A stretch of DNA of 18,456 bases from Planctomycetota bacterium (GTDB lineage Bacteria > Planctomycetota > UBA11346), in contig JACDGQ010000011.1 of the NCBI GenBank assembly GCA_013821615.1, positions 1 through 18,456 on the forward strand, given 5' to 3'. A model generated the notes under the pieces. That model did no database searches, was not told the DNA's origin, and worked only from the letters and a program-made list of their open reading frames with translations. The position numbers were made by a program, and so were the translations under genes. Positions 7,888-13,778 of the stretch are shown here, in pieces. Position 1 is the stretch's first letter; each line of letters starts with the position of its first letter.

Positions 7888-9093
7888 ATGCGCCCTCCGC
7901 CATCAGCTCATTTCCGTCTCCTGACCGTCCTCACCAGCGGCGCGGTGTTGATGGCATTGGCGGTGCTCGCGGCTTGTTCCGGCGGTGGTGCGCGCGCCAG
8001 CAGCGGTGGCGAATTGCCGGCGGTCACGGCGGCGATGGACGCGGCGGTGGCGCGCAACGAGGTCGCCGGCGCGGTCACGGCGGTGGTCACGCCGGACGGC
8101 TTCGCCCACCTCGGTGCGGTCGGCTTCGCCGATCGCGAAGCGGGCCGGCCGATGGCGTCCGACACGCTCTTCTGGATCGCCTCGATGACCAAGCCGATCA
8201 CCGCCACGGCGGTGCTGATGCTGCAGGACGAGGGCCGGCTGGCGGTCGACGATCCGGTGGCCAAGTACCTGCCCGAGCTGGCCGGCATGAGGACCGCGGA
8301 TGGTGCCGGCGACGTGATCACCCTGCGTCACCTGCTGACCCACAGCTCGGGCCTGGCCGAGGTCACTGGCGCGCCGCGTCTGAAGGCGCACACCCTCGCG
8401 GAGTTGGTGACCCTGGTGGCGCCGCTGCCGCTGCAGTTCGTGCCTGGCACCCGCTGGCAGTACTGCCAGTCGGGCATCAATGCGCTCGGGCGCATCGTCG
8501 AAGTGGTTTCCGGGAAGAGCTTCCCGGACTTCCTCGCCGAGCGCCTGTTCACGCCCCTCGGCATGCGTGACACGTGCTTCGCGCCCACGCCCGAGCAGCA
8601 GGCGCGTCTCGCCAAGCCTTACCGTTTCGTCGGTGGGGGCCTGGCTCCCGCCAGCTTCTACCCCGACTTCGATCCCACCCGCCCCGGGCGCGTGCCGGCG
8701 GCGAATGGCGGGCTGTTCTCGACCGTCACCGACTACGCGCGCTTCTGCCGCATGATCCTGGCCAAGGGCAGCCTGGGTGGGAAGCGCTACCTCAGCGAGC
8801 AGGCGGTGGCGCAGATGACCTCGGTGCAGAGCGGCGCGCTGGTCACCGGCTTCACCCCGGGCAACGGCTGGGGTCTGGGCTGGTGCGTGGTGCGCCAGCC
8901 GCAGGGCGTCAGCGCCGCGCTCTCGCCCGACAGCTTCGGCCACGGCGGCGCCTACGGCACGCAGGTGTGGATCGACCCTGCCCGGCAGGTCGCGTACGTG
9001 CTGATGGTCAGCCGCGCCAATTTCCCGAATTCGGACGGCTCGGACATCCGCCGCGATTTCCAGAACGCGGCGTTGGCGGGGCTGGGGCGATGA
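7888..9093 (+). CDS. Beta-lactamase-family serine hydrolase, lipoprotein
   Basis: A 401-residue member of the class C beta-lactamase/penicillin-binding/esterase family. A lipoprotein signal ends in the lipobox LAAC at Cys30, so it is probably membrane-anchored outside the cytoplasm. The nucleophile motif SxxK is SMTK at 99-102, the tyrosine motif is YCQ at 192-194 (within YCQSGINALG), and the third motif is HGG at 352-354. The length is normal for the family. These proteins are mostly esterases, transesterases or peptidases, and a real antibiotic-resistance role should not be assumed. The start is the ATG at 7888, because it begins the signal peptide and has AAGG upstream. The frame is open further upstream through the heptamer array, giving a possible but unlikely extension. 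The stop codon touches heptamer array 4. Confidence 0.9.
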   Translation: MRPPPSAHFRLLTVLTSGAVLMALAVLAACSGGGARASSGGELPAVTAAMDAAVARNEVAGAVTAVVTPDGFAHLGAVGFADREAGRPMASDTLFWIASMTKPITATAVLMLQDEGRLAVDDPVAKYLPELAGMRTADGAGDVITLRHLLTHSSGLAEVTGAPRLKAHTLAELVTLVAPLPLQFVPGTRWQYCQSGINALGRIVEVVSGKSFPDFLAERLFTPLGMRDTCFAPTPEQQARLAKPYRFVGGGLAPASFYPDFDPTRPGRVPAANGGLFSTVTDYARFCRMILAKGSLGGKRYLSEQAVAQMTSVQSGALVTGFTPGNGWGLGWCVVRQPQGVSAALSPDSFGHGGAYGTQVWIDPARQVAYVLMVSRANFPNSDGSDIRRDFQNAALAGLGR

Positions 9094-9155
9094 GCTGAAG
9101 GTTGAAAGCTGACGGCTGGCGGCTGGCGGCTGACAGCTGACAGCTGACAACCGAC
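9093..9155. repeat. Heptamer tandem array 4, consensus RGCTGAC, about 9 diverged units
   Basis: The units read AGCTGAA, GGTTGAA, AGCTGAC, GGCTGGC, GGCTGGC, GGCTGAC, AGCTGAC, AGCTGAC and AACCGAC. The first overlaps the stop codon of the serine hydrolase. Most units contain TGA, so plus-strand stops fall in all three frames. The reverse complement recurs at 9367-9401. Confidence 0.9.
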
Positions 9156-9156
9156 G

Positions 9157-9183
9157 GCGAACAGGAGGCGCGGAGACGCGGAG
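9157..9183 (+). repeat. Left arm of perfect 27-bp inverted repeat
   Basis: The arm begins GCGAACAGGAGG and ends ACGCGGAG. It is exactly complementary to 9339-9365, leaving 155 bases between the arms. It directly follows heptamer array 4. Confidence 0.95.
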
Positions 9184-9232
9184 GGAAGAAGGAGGGGAGA
9201 ACTGAGCCGCTGGTCCGCGTCCATGCGCGCGC

Positions 9233-9256
9233 CCCGGATCCGTAGCCGGATCCGGG
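9233..9256. repeat. Hairpin with 10-bp stem between the inverted-repeat arms
   Basis: CCCGGATCCG (9233-9242) pairs perfectly with CGGATCCGGG (9247-9256) around a TAGC loop. It lies near the centre of the mirrored region. No T-run follows on either strand, so it is not a standard Rho-independent terminator, though a structural role in transcript ends is possible. Confidence 0.7.
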
Positions 9257-9338
9257 TGAGGTCAGCTGAACGATTCCGCGATGGCTGGTCGATGGACTCC
9301 GACCGTCCCTCTTCCGCTCGACGTTCGCCTCCTCCGAT

Positions 9339-9365
9339 CTCCGCGTCTCCGCGCCTCCTGTTCGC
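9339..9365 (-). repeat. Right arm of perfect 27-bp inverted repeat
   Basis: The exact reverse complement of 9157-9183. Read on the minus strand it directly follows heptamer array 5, as the left arm follows array 4 on the plus strand. Confidence 0.95.
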
Positions 9366-9366
9366 T

Positions 9367-9401
9367 GTCAGCCGTCAGCCATCAGCCGTCAGCCATCAGC
9401 C
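9367..9401. repeat. Heptamer tandem array 5, consensus RTCAGCC, 5 units
   Basis: The units GTCAGCC, GTCAGCC, ATCAGCC, GTCAGCC and ATCAGCC run up to the stop codon of the aldose epimerase gene at 9403-9405, with a diverged ATCACTC unit overlapping it. Read on the minus strand the unit is GGCTGAC/GGCTGAT, the same family as array 4. Confidence 0.92.
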
Positions 9402-9402
9402 A

Positions 9403-10587
9403 TCACTCCGTCGTAAAGCGGTACACCGTCGTCGAGCTCAGCACCTTCCCCGGCGTCAGGATGCACGACGGGAAGGCGGGCTTGTTGGGCGAATCTGGGT
9501 AGTGCTGGGTCTCGAGGCAGAAGGCGGTGCGGAAGTTGTAGTGCTTGCCGCTCTTGCCGACCAGCTGCTCGGTTGCCGGGTCGTCGGTCTTGGGCATGAA
9601 GTTCGAGGTGTACAGCTGCACGCCGGGCTCGGTCGTCAGCACCTCGAGGACGCGCCCCGAGTCGGGCTCGACCACGCGCGCCGCCTTGACCAGGCTGGCG
9701 TCGGTGCGGTCGATGACCCAGCAGTTGTCGTAGCCGTTGCCGAAGTGCAGCTGGTCGTCGTCGGCGCCGATACGTTCACCGATGGCGTGCGCGCTGGTGA
9801 AGTCGAAGGGCGTGCCGGCGACCGCGTGCACGTCGCCGGTCGGGATCATGCCCTGGTCGATGACCAGGACCTTGCTGGCGGCGAGCGTCAGGCGGTGCCC
9901 GAGGATCTCGCCCGCGCCCTCGCCGGCGAGGTTGAAGTATGAGTGGTTGGTGAGGTTGACCGGGGTCGCCTTGTCGGTGGTCGCCTTGTAGTCGATGCGC
10001 AGGGCGTTGTCCGCGGTCAGGCGGTAGGTGACGGTGACGTCGAGGGTGCCGGGGAAGCCCTCCTCGCCGTCGGGCGAGCGGTAGTGCAGTTCCAGGCCCT
10101 GCTCGTGGTCGACGGTCACCGGCGTGGCCTGCCACAGCTTCTTGTCGAAGCCGACCAGCCCGCCGTGCAGCGAGCAGGGGATGCCGGCCGGTTTGTTGTT
10201 CAGCGCCAGGCTGTAGGTCTTGCCCTCGAGCTCGAAGCGCCCGGCGGCGATGCGGTTGCCGTAGCGGCCGACGATGGCGCCGAAGTACGGCGTGTGGCCG
10301 GGTCGCACGTACTCTTCGAGGGTGCTGTAGCCGCACACCACATCGGCGAAGGCGCCCTTGCGGTCGGGCGCAGTGAGCGACACCACGATGCCGCCGTAGT
10401 CGCTGATGCGCGCCGTCATGCCGTTCTGGTTGGTCAGCGTGAAGAGGTGCGCGGTGCCACCGTCCGGCAGGGTGCCCCAAATCTGGGGGTCGGCGCTGGC
10501 GTTGCGGACGGCGCAGCCGGCGACCAGCAGGCTGCCGGCCAGGGCGGCGCCGACGGCGAAGGCGGCGCGGATTTTGCGGTGCGACAT
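9403..10587 (-). CDS. galM: Aldose 1-epimerase (galactose mutarotase), lipoprotein form
   Basis: A 394-residue protein interconverting alpha and beta anomers of aldoses. Its N-terminus is a lipoprotein signal with lipobox VAGC (Cys25), so it is predicted to sit outside the cytoplasm, unlike the classic cytoplasmic enzyme. The family landmarks are present: GRYGNRIAAGRF (108-119), His141 in LHGG, the catalytic His215 in NHSYFNL, Asp287 in NGYDNCW, and the catalytic base Glu359 in LETQHYPDSPN. The length matches the family plus the signal. The ATG has AGGGA about 8 bases upstream. The gene converges on the serine hydrolase and diverges from the CARDB lipoprotein. Supply of one sugar anomer to a periplasmic enzyme or transporter is inference. 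Confidence 0.94.
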   Translation of the reverse strand: MSHRKIRAAFAVGAALAGSLLVAGCAVRNASADPQIWGTLPDGGTAHLFTLTNQNGMTARISDYGGIVVSLTAPDRKGAFADVVCGYSTLEEYVRPGHTPYFGAIVGRYGNRIAAGRFELEGKTYSLALNNKPAGIPCSLHGGLVGFDKKLWQATPVTVDHEQGLELHYRSPDGEEGFPGTLDVTVTYRLTADNALRIDYKATTDKATPVNLTNHSYFNLAGEGAGEILGHRLTLAASKVLVIDQGMIPTGDVHAVAGTPFDFTSAHAIGERIGADDDQLHFGNGYDNCWVIDRTDASLVKAARVVEPDSGRVLEVLTTEPGVQLYTSNFMPKTDDPATEQLVGKSGKHYNFRTAFCLETQHYPDSPNKPAFPSCILTPGKVLSSTTVYRFTTE

Positions 10588-10896
10588 GTGGTGTTCCCTG
10601 GAAGAGTCGGACGGGCGTGCGCCCGGGGTGGCAAGGAAGGCAGGGCGCGGGTAAACCGCTCCACTGCGCGCGCGACCCTAGCCACCCCCGCCGGACAAGA
10701 CAATCGCTTGGTAAGCCGCGGGCGAAACCGTGGAGGGACACCGGTCGCCTGGCTGACTGTCGGAGATTACCCGGTGCTTTTCCGCTCGCGAATGTAGCGT
10801 GTCGGCCTTCCCGACATGCGTGCGAGGTCCTTTCAGACCCGTGGCGCGTTGCCGCACCCGCCTCAGCCCGGCATCATCCCGATAAGGTCACGCTCC
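10588..10896. other. Divergent intergenic region, aldose epimerase / CARDB lipoprotein
   Basis: This 309-base gap should hold promoters for both genes. I see no convincing sigma-70 boxes. The clearest structure is the hairpin at 10797-10819, about 80 bases before the lipoprotein start. AAGG at about 10884-10887 is a weak ribosome binding site candidate. Upstream in-frame ATG codons exist but lack any lipoprotein signal. Confidence 0.5.
10797..10819. repeat. Hairpin in the leader of the CARDB lipoprotein gene
   Basis: GCGTGTCGG pairs with CCGACATGC around a CCTTC loop, with nine pairs including one G-U. There is no T-run. It could be an operator, a leader stem-loop or chance. Confidence 0.45.
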
Positions 10897-11676
10897 ATGC
10901 TCCGTTCCCTGCCCCTCGCGCTGCTTTCCGTCTACGCCGTCCTGGCCTTCCTCATCGGAGGCTGCGGTCAGACGCAGACCCAGCAGCCGGACTTCGGCTT
11001 CACCGTCACGCCCGTCGCCAGCATCGCTCAGCCGGGCACCAGCGACGCCGAAACCCTCAGCTTCACGGTGGTCAACAACTTCTTCCAGGACTTCTCAGGG
11101 ATGCCGTACAGCGTCTTCGACCTCTCTTCATCGACCCCGACGACGGCGGTCTTCAGCAGCACGGTCACCAGCTTCGGTCCGAACGCGGTCGTGCCGCTGA
11201 CCGCGACGATCCCGGCGCCGAGCTTCTCCGGTTCCCACACCTACAGGGTGTTCCTCGATCCCCAGAACCTGGTCGCGGAATCCAATGAGGACAACAACAA
11301 GGCCGACATCACCCTGGTATACGCCAACGGCGACCTGTTCTTCGGCAACCAGACGGTCACGATCGCACCGCCCAACCCGACCAGCGCGGACCACATCCAG
11401 CTGACCTTCGTGGTCAACTACCAGGCCACCAGCACTTCGGCCGGGACCCTCTCTGGAGTCCCATATACGGTTCTCGTCGATGGCATCGCGGTCTTCACCG
11501 GGTCGCTGCCGGCGCTGACCATCAATTCGACGACCATCGTGCAGACGGACCCGCTCCCCACCACCGGGGGAGGAGTGTCGCACATCTACACCATCATCCT
11601 CGATCCCAACAACCTGGTGCCGGAGACTCACGAGGACAACAATACCCTCCTCACGCCCCCGGTGGCCGTGGGCTGA
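10897..11676 (+). CDS. Lipoprotein with two tandem CARDB-like domains
   Basis: A 259-residue surface lipoprotein. The signal ends in a lipobox-like IGGC (Cys23). The mature part is two Ig-like repeats of about 110 residues, each ending in the same signature: LDPQNLVAESNEDNN at 120-134 and LDPNNLVPETHEDNN at 235-249. This is the usual C-terminal mark of CARDB (cell-adhesion-related) domains, and the acidic-Asn ending could bind calcium. No catalytic residues are evident. The start is the ATG at 10897 because it opens the signal peptide; a longer in-frame version from 10816 lacks one. Serine- and threonine-rich composition fits an extracellular protein. The function is unknown beyond likely adhesion or scaffolding. 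It converges on the exported methyltransferase across a short hairpin-bearing gap. Confidence 0.82.
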   Translation: MLRSLPLALLSVYAVLAFLIGGCGQTQTQQPDFGFTVTPVASIAQPGTSDAETLSFTVVNNFFQDFSGMPYSVFDLSSSTPTTAVFSSTVTSFGPNAVVPLTATIPAPSFSGSHTYRVFLDPQNLVAESNEDNNKADITLVYANGDLFFGNQTVTIAPPNPTSADHIQLTFVVNYQATSTSAGTLSGVPYTVLVDGIAVFTGSLPALTINSTTIVQTDPLPTTGGGVSHIYTIILDPNNLVPETHEDNNTLLTPPVAVG

Positions 11677-11681
11677 GGCAC

Positions 11682-11709
11682 GGCGGCTGCGCTCGCCGGC
11701 CCAGCCGCC
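11682..11709. terminator. Putative bidirectional terminator hairpin between convergent genes
   Basis: GGCGGCTG (11682-11689) pairs perfectly with CAGCCGCC (11702-11709) around a 12-base loop. It fills the 33-base gap between the stops of two convergent genes, which is where a shared terminator is expected. No strong T-run follows on either side, so the call rests on position and stem strength. Confidence 0.5.
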
Positions 11710-12429
11710 CTATTTCCGGTAGATCATCACATGCTGCCACGGCAGCGATTCGATGGTACGCTCCCAGGTCAGGCCGAAGCTCTCCATTTCGCTGCGCGCC
11801 TGCTTCTCGCTCATCTTGTGCAGGGTGAGGATGGGCACGGCGGCATCCTCGCCGCGGAACTCGACCTGCACGACGTGGCCGCCGGGGCGCAGGGCGGCGC
11901 GGATCGCGGTCATCATCTCCGCGGGATGATCGAATTCGTGGTAGACGTCGACCAGCAGCACCACGTCGACGCCGCCGGGCGGCAGCTTCGGATCGGTGAT
12001 GGTCCCGAGCACCGGCACGACATTGGCCACGCCCAGGCTGGCGGCTTTTTTCGCCAGCAGGTCGAGCATCTCCTGCTGGATGTCCTCGGCCAGGACCTTG
12101 GCGACCTGCGGCGCCATGCGGAAGGCGTAATAGCCGGTGCCGGTGCCGATGTCGGCGACCACGTCCGTGGCCTTGAGGTCGAGCGCCGCGACCAGGGCCT
12201 TGGGGTTCTCCTCGGCCTCGCGCTGCGGGCGGTCGAGCCAGTCCGCGCCCTCGTGCCCCATCACCTGGGCGATCTCGCGGCCCATGAAATAGGTGCCGAT
12301 GCCGCCGCGGTGGTGGACGCCCTGGGTGTAGGGGGCCGGCGCGGGCGCGGCGGCGGCGCCACCTTCGGCCGCGGATAGCGGGGCCCAGGCGAGCAGGGCG
12401 AGTCCGAGCCAGGCGCGGCGCACATGCAT
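11710..12429 (-). CDS. Exported class I SAM-dependent methyltransferase-like protein
   Basis: A 239-residue protein. Residues 1-21 form a signal peptide (RRAWLGLALLAWAPLSA-AE), followed by an Ala/Pro-rich linker and a Rossmann-type methyltransferase domain from about 70. Motif I, the SAM-binding loop, is DIGTGTGYY at 93-101; an acidic AEDIQQ at 114-119 fits motif II; VDVYHEFDHP at 160-169 fits motif IV; and LRPGGHVV at 180-187 is the usual post-IV segment. The start is the ATG at 12427-12429 because AGGA lies 8 bases upstream and the signal follows immediately; an upstream in-frame ATG gives 11 extra residues. The substrate is unknown. Export is odd for an enzyme needing SAM, though such predicted secreted methyltransferases recur in bacterial genomes. 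It converges on the CARDB lipoprotein. Confidence 0.87.
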   Translation of the reverse strand: MHVRRAWLGLALLAWAPLSAAEGGAAAAPAPAPYTQGVHHRGGIGTYFMGREIAQVMGHEGADWLDRPQREAEENPKALVAALDLKATDVVADIGTGTGYYAFRMAPQVAKVLAEDIQQEMLDLLAKKAASLGVANVVPVLGTITDPKLPPGGVDVVLLVDVYHEFDHPAEMMTAIRAALRPGGHVVQVEFRGEDAAVPILTLHKMSEKQARSEMESFGLTWERTIESLPWQHVMIYRK

Positions 12430-12659
12430 GTGATTTTCCTCGGGGACGGTGGCAGCGGGCATCCGGCCGCTGGCCCGGTCTAGGCCATACGGAAACTGCC
12501 AGCCGTTGTTGCGGCAGGGGTGCTCGGCGCGCGACGATAGGCTCCAGCGCGCACTGGAAAAGGTCTGCCTTCGTCAAGAGCCTGTGCTGTCCTCCGCAGG
12601 CCGGTGGTCACCCTGGCAAGGCGCTGGGATCTCCGCTGCTCGCCGGCATGCTCACCGCC

Positions 12660-13196
12660 ATGACGAATCCCGCCCTTGCCCGTCCCGAGGCGAACGAACA
12701 CGCGCCCTACCATGCCCGTTACATCGCCGCCGTCGCCGGCGACGACGTCATCGCCGTCCTGCGCGAGCAGGCGGTCGAATTCGCGGTCGTCCTCGGCCGT
12801 CTCGACGAGGCCGCCGCCGGTCACCGCTACGCCCCGGGCAAGTGGAGCGTCCGCCAGATCGTCGGCCACCTCAGCGACGCCGAGCGCATCTTCACGATGC
12901 GCGCGCTGTGCCTGGCGCGCGGAGAATGCGCGCCGCTGCCCGGGTTCGACGAGGACGCCTACGTCGCCGCCGCCGGCCATGACGCGCTGCCTCTCGCCGC
13001 CCTGCTGCGCGAGTTCGGCCAGGTGCGTCAAGCCACGCTCACGCTGTTCCGCCATCTGCCAGCCGCCGCGTGGCTGAACCGTGGCACGGTCAACAACGCC
13101 GAGCTCACGCCGCGCGCTATCGCCTACATCATCGCCGGGCACGCGGCGCACCATCTCGGCGTGCTGCGTGAACGCTATGGGGTCGCCGCGACCTGA
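12660..13196 (+). CDS. DinB-family (DinB_2-like) four-helix metal-binding protein
   Basis: A 178-residue cytoplasmic protein of the DinB/YfiT superfamily. The family pattern is clear: PGKWSVRQIVGHLSDAERIF at 59-78 and GHAAHHLGVLRERY at 160-173. The presumed metal ligands are His70, His161 and His165. The N-terminal ARPEANEHAPY is also typical, which favours the ATG at 12660; another ATG at 12648 would add four residues, and neither has a clear ribosome binding site. Members include thiol-dependent transferases and proteins of unknown function; the name comes from a DNA-damage-inducible Bacillus gene and does not prove a repair role. The gene stands alone, divergent from the methyltransferase across about 230 bases with no recognisable promoter, and is followed by heptamer array 3. 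Confidence 0.87.
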   Translation: MTNPALARPEANEHAPYHARYIAAVAGDDVIAVLREQAVEFAVVLGRLDEAAAGHRYAPGKWSVRQIVGHLSDAERIFTMRALCLARGECAPLPGFDEDAYVAAAGHDALPLAALLREFGQVRQATLTLFRHLPAAAWLNRGTVNNAELTPRAIAYIIAGHAAHHLGVLRERYGVAAT

Positions 13197-13247
13197 ACGA
13201 CGCATGGGATTCCGGAAGCGGAGTGCGCCGCGCTCTCATCCAGGGAC

Positions 13248-13373
13248 GCATCTCGCATCTCGCATCTCGCGTCTCGCGTCTCGCGTCTCGCGTCTCGCAT
13301 CTCGGATCTCGCGTCTCGCGTCTCGCGTCTCGCGTCTCGTGTCTCGCGTCTCGTGTCTCGCGTCTCGCGTCTC
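13248..13373. repeat. Heptamer tandem array 3a, unit GCRTCTC, 18 units
   Basis: Eighteen 7-bp units: mostly GCGTCTC, with GCATCTC at the start and once inside, single-base variants GTGTCTC twice and GGATCTC once. The unit differs from array 2 (GCTTCTC) at one position. All frames are open on both strands. Confidence 0.96.
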
Positions 13374-13415
13374 GCACTCCGCACTCCGCCCTCCGCACTC
13401 CGCCCTCCGCCCTCC
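13374..13415. repeat. Heptamer tandem array 3b, unit GCMCTCC, 6 units
   Basis: The phase and period continue directly from array 3a, but the unit changes to GCACTCC or GCCCTCC in six copies and then decays to GTATCCC. The first unit, GCACTCC, is also the single unit that ends array 2. Confidence 0.95.
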
Positions 13416-13443
13416 GTATCCCCGACCTGAGCTCCCGCTGCGA

Positions 13444-13460
13444 CCTTGGCCATGCCAAGG
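13444..13460. repeat. 17-bp palindrome CCTTGGC-CAT-GCCAAGG
   Basis: Perfect 7-bp arms are separated by three bases. The size and symmetry fit a dimeric regulator's operator or a small hairpin, about 320 bases before the second regulator gene. There is no T-run. Confidence 0.5.
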
Positions 13461-13683
13461 ATCGGAGTCAATCCGCCGAGGGGGTACGCAGCGGTACGGC
13501 GCCGGCTTTCTGGCCAGGGCCGTGGCGACCCTGAACCCCGTCAATGAGGCGGCGCCCAGAACGCGGTACCTGCGTCATGAGCGCGGCCGGTGCCGCTCGC
13601 GGGTCCGGCGGACCGCTTCGGAGGGCGTGTCGCGTGGCGCCACCCGCCATCTGCTCGATAATAAAAGTCGTAAAATGTTTAAT

Positions 13684-13689
13684 TATAAT
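13684..13689 (+). promoter_or_regulatory. Candidate -10 box in an AT-rich island
   Basis: A perfect TATAAT sits inside about 110 bases (13659-13770) that I count at roughly one-quarter G+C, in an otherwise very GC-rich window. No good -35 box lies at 16-18 bases spacing, so it may depend on an activator, an UP-like element or another sigma factor. It would give a leader of about 85 bases for the regulator gene. Confidence 0.45.
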
Positions 13690-13696
13690 ACTTTAA

Positions 13697-13724
13697 GACT
13701 ATTATTCGGAGAACTAAAATAGTC
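13697..13724. promoter_or_regulatory. Candidate operator or leader hairpin: 7-bp inverted repeat
   Basis: GACTATT (13697-13703) and AATAGTC (13718-13724) are perfect inverted repeats 14 bases apart, lying where transcription from the TATAAT would start. The position suits an autoregulatory operator for the GntR-LacI protein encoded next. Confidence 0.4.
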
Positions 13725-13778
13725 CCTCAACGAAAAAATACAGTTCAGTATAAAGTGAAATATTCAGGACGGGGACCC

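Larger units (their letters stand above)
9094..9402. other. Convergent intergenic region with mirrored repeats
   Basis: The gap between the convergent serine hydrolase and aldose epimerase genes contains, in order: array 4; the left arm of a 27-bp inverted repeat; a GA-rich stretch; a 10-bp-stem hairpin; unique sequence; the right arm; and array 5. No gene is supported. It may terminate transcription from both sides, but no T-run is seen. Confidence 0.6.
13197..13778. other. Long gene-free region with repeats, palindrome and AT-rich island
   Basis: The 582 bases between the DinB gene and the second regulator contain heptamer array 3 (13248-13415), a 17-bp palindrome (13444-13460), about 190 bases of ordinary GC-rich sequence, and an AT-rich island from about 13659 to 13770. 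No coding region is supported. A 15-codon ATG-to-TAG frame at 13675-13722 overlaps the -10-like box, so it is unlikely to be a leader peptide. Confidence 0.6.

Noticed and set aside
7888..9093. Antibiotic-resistance beta-lactamase
   Set aside because: The motifs identify only the broad serine hydrolase family, in which most members are esterases or peptidases; YCQ instead of YxN and the lack of resistance context do not support a resistance call.
7903..9150. 415-residue minus-strand frame over the serine hydrolase
   Set aside because: The plus strand carries all three catalytic motifs and a lipobox; the antisense product is a GC shadow.
9157..9365. Insertion sequence or transposon bounded by inverted repeats
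   Set aside because: The 155 bases between the arms are too short for a transposase and encode nothing recognisable; a non-autonomous element is possible, but no target-site duplication is evident.
13675..13722. 15-codon leader peptide in the AT-rich island
   Set aside because: There is no ribosome binding site, and the frame overlaps the TATAAT box that would have to lie upstream of the transcript.
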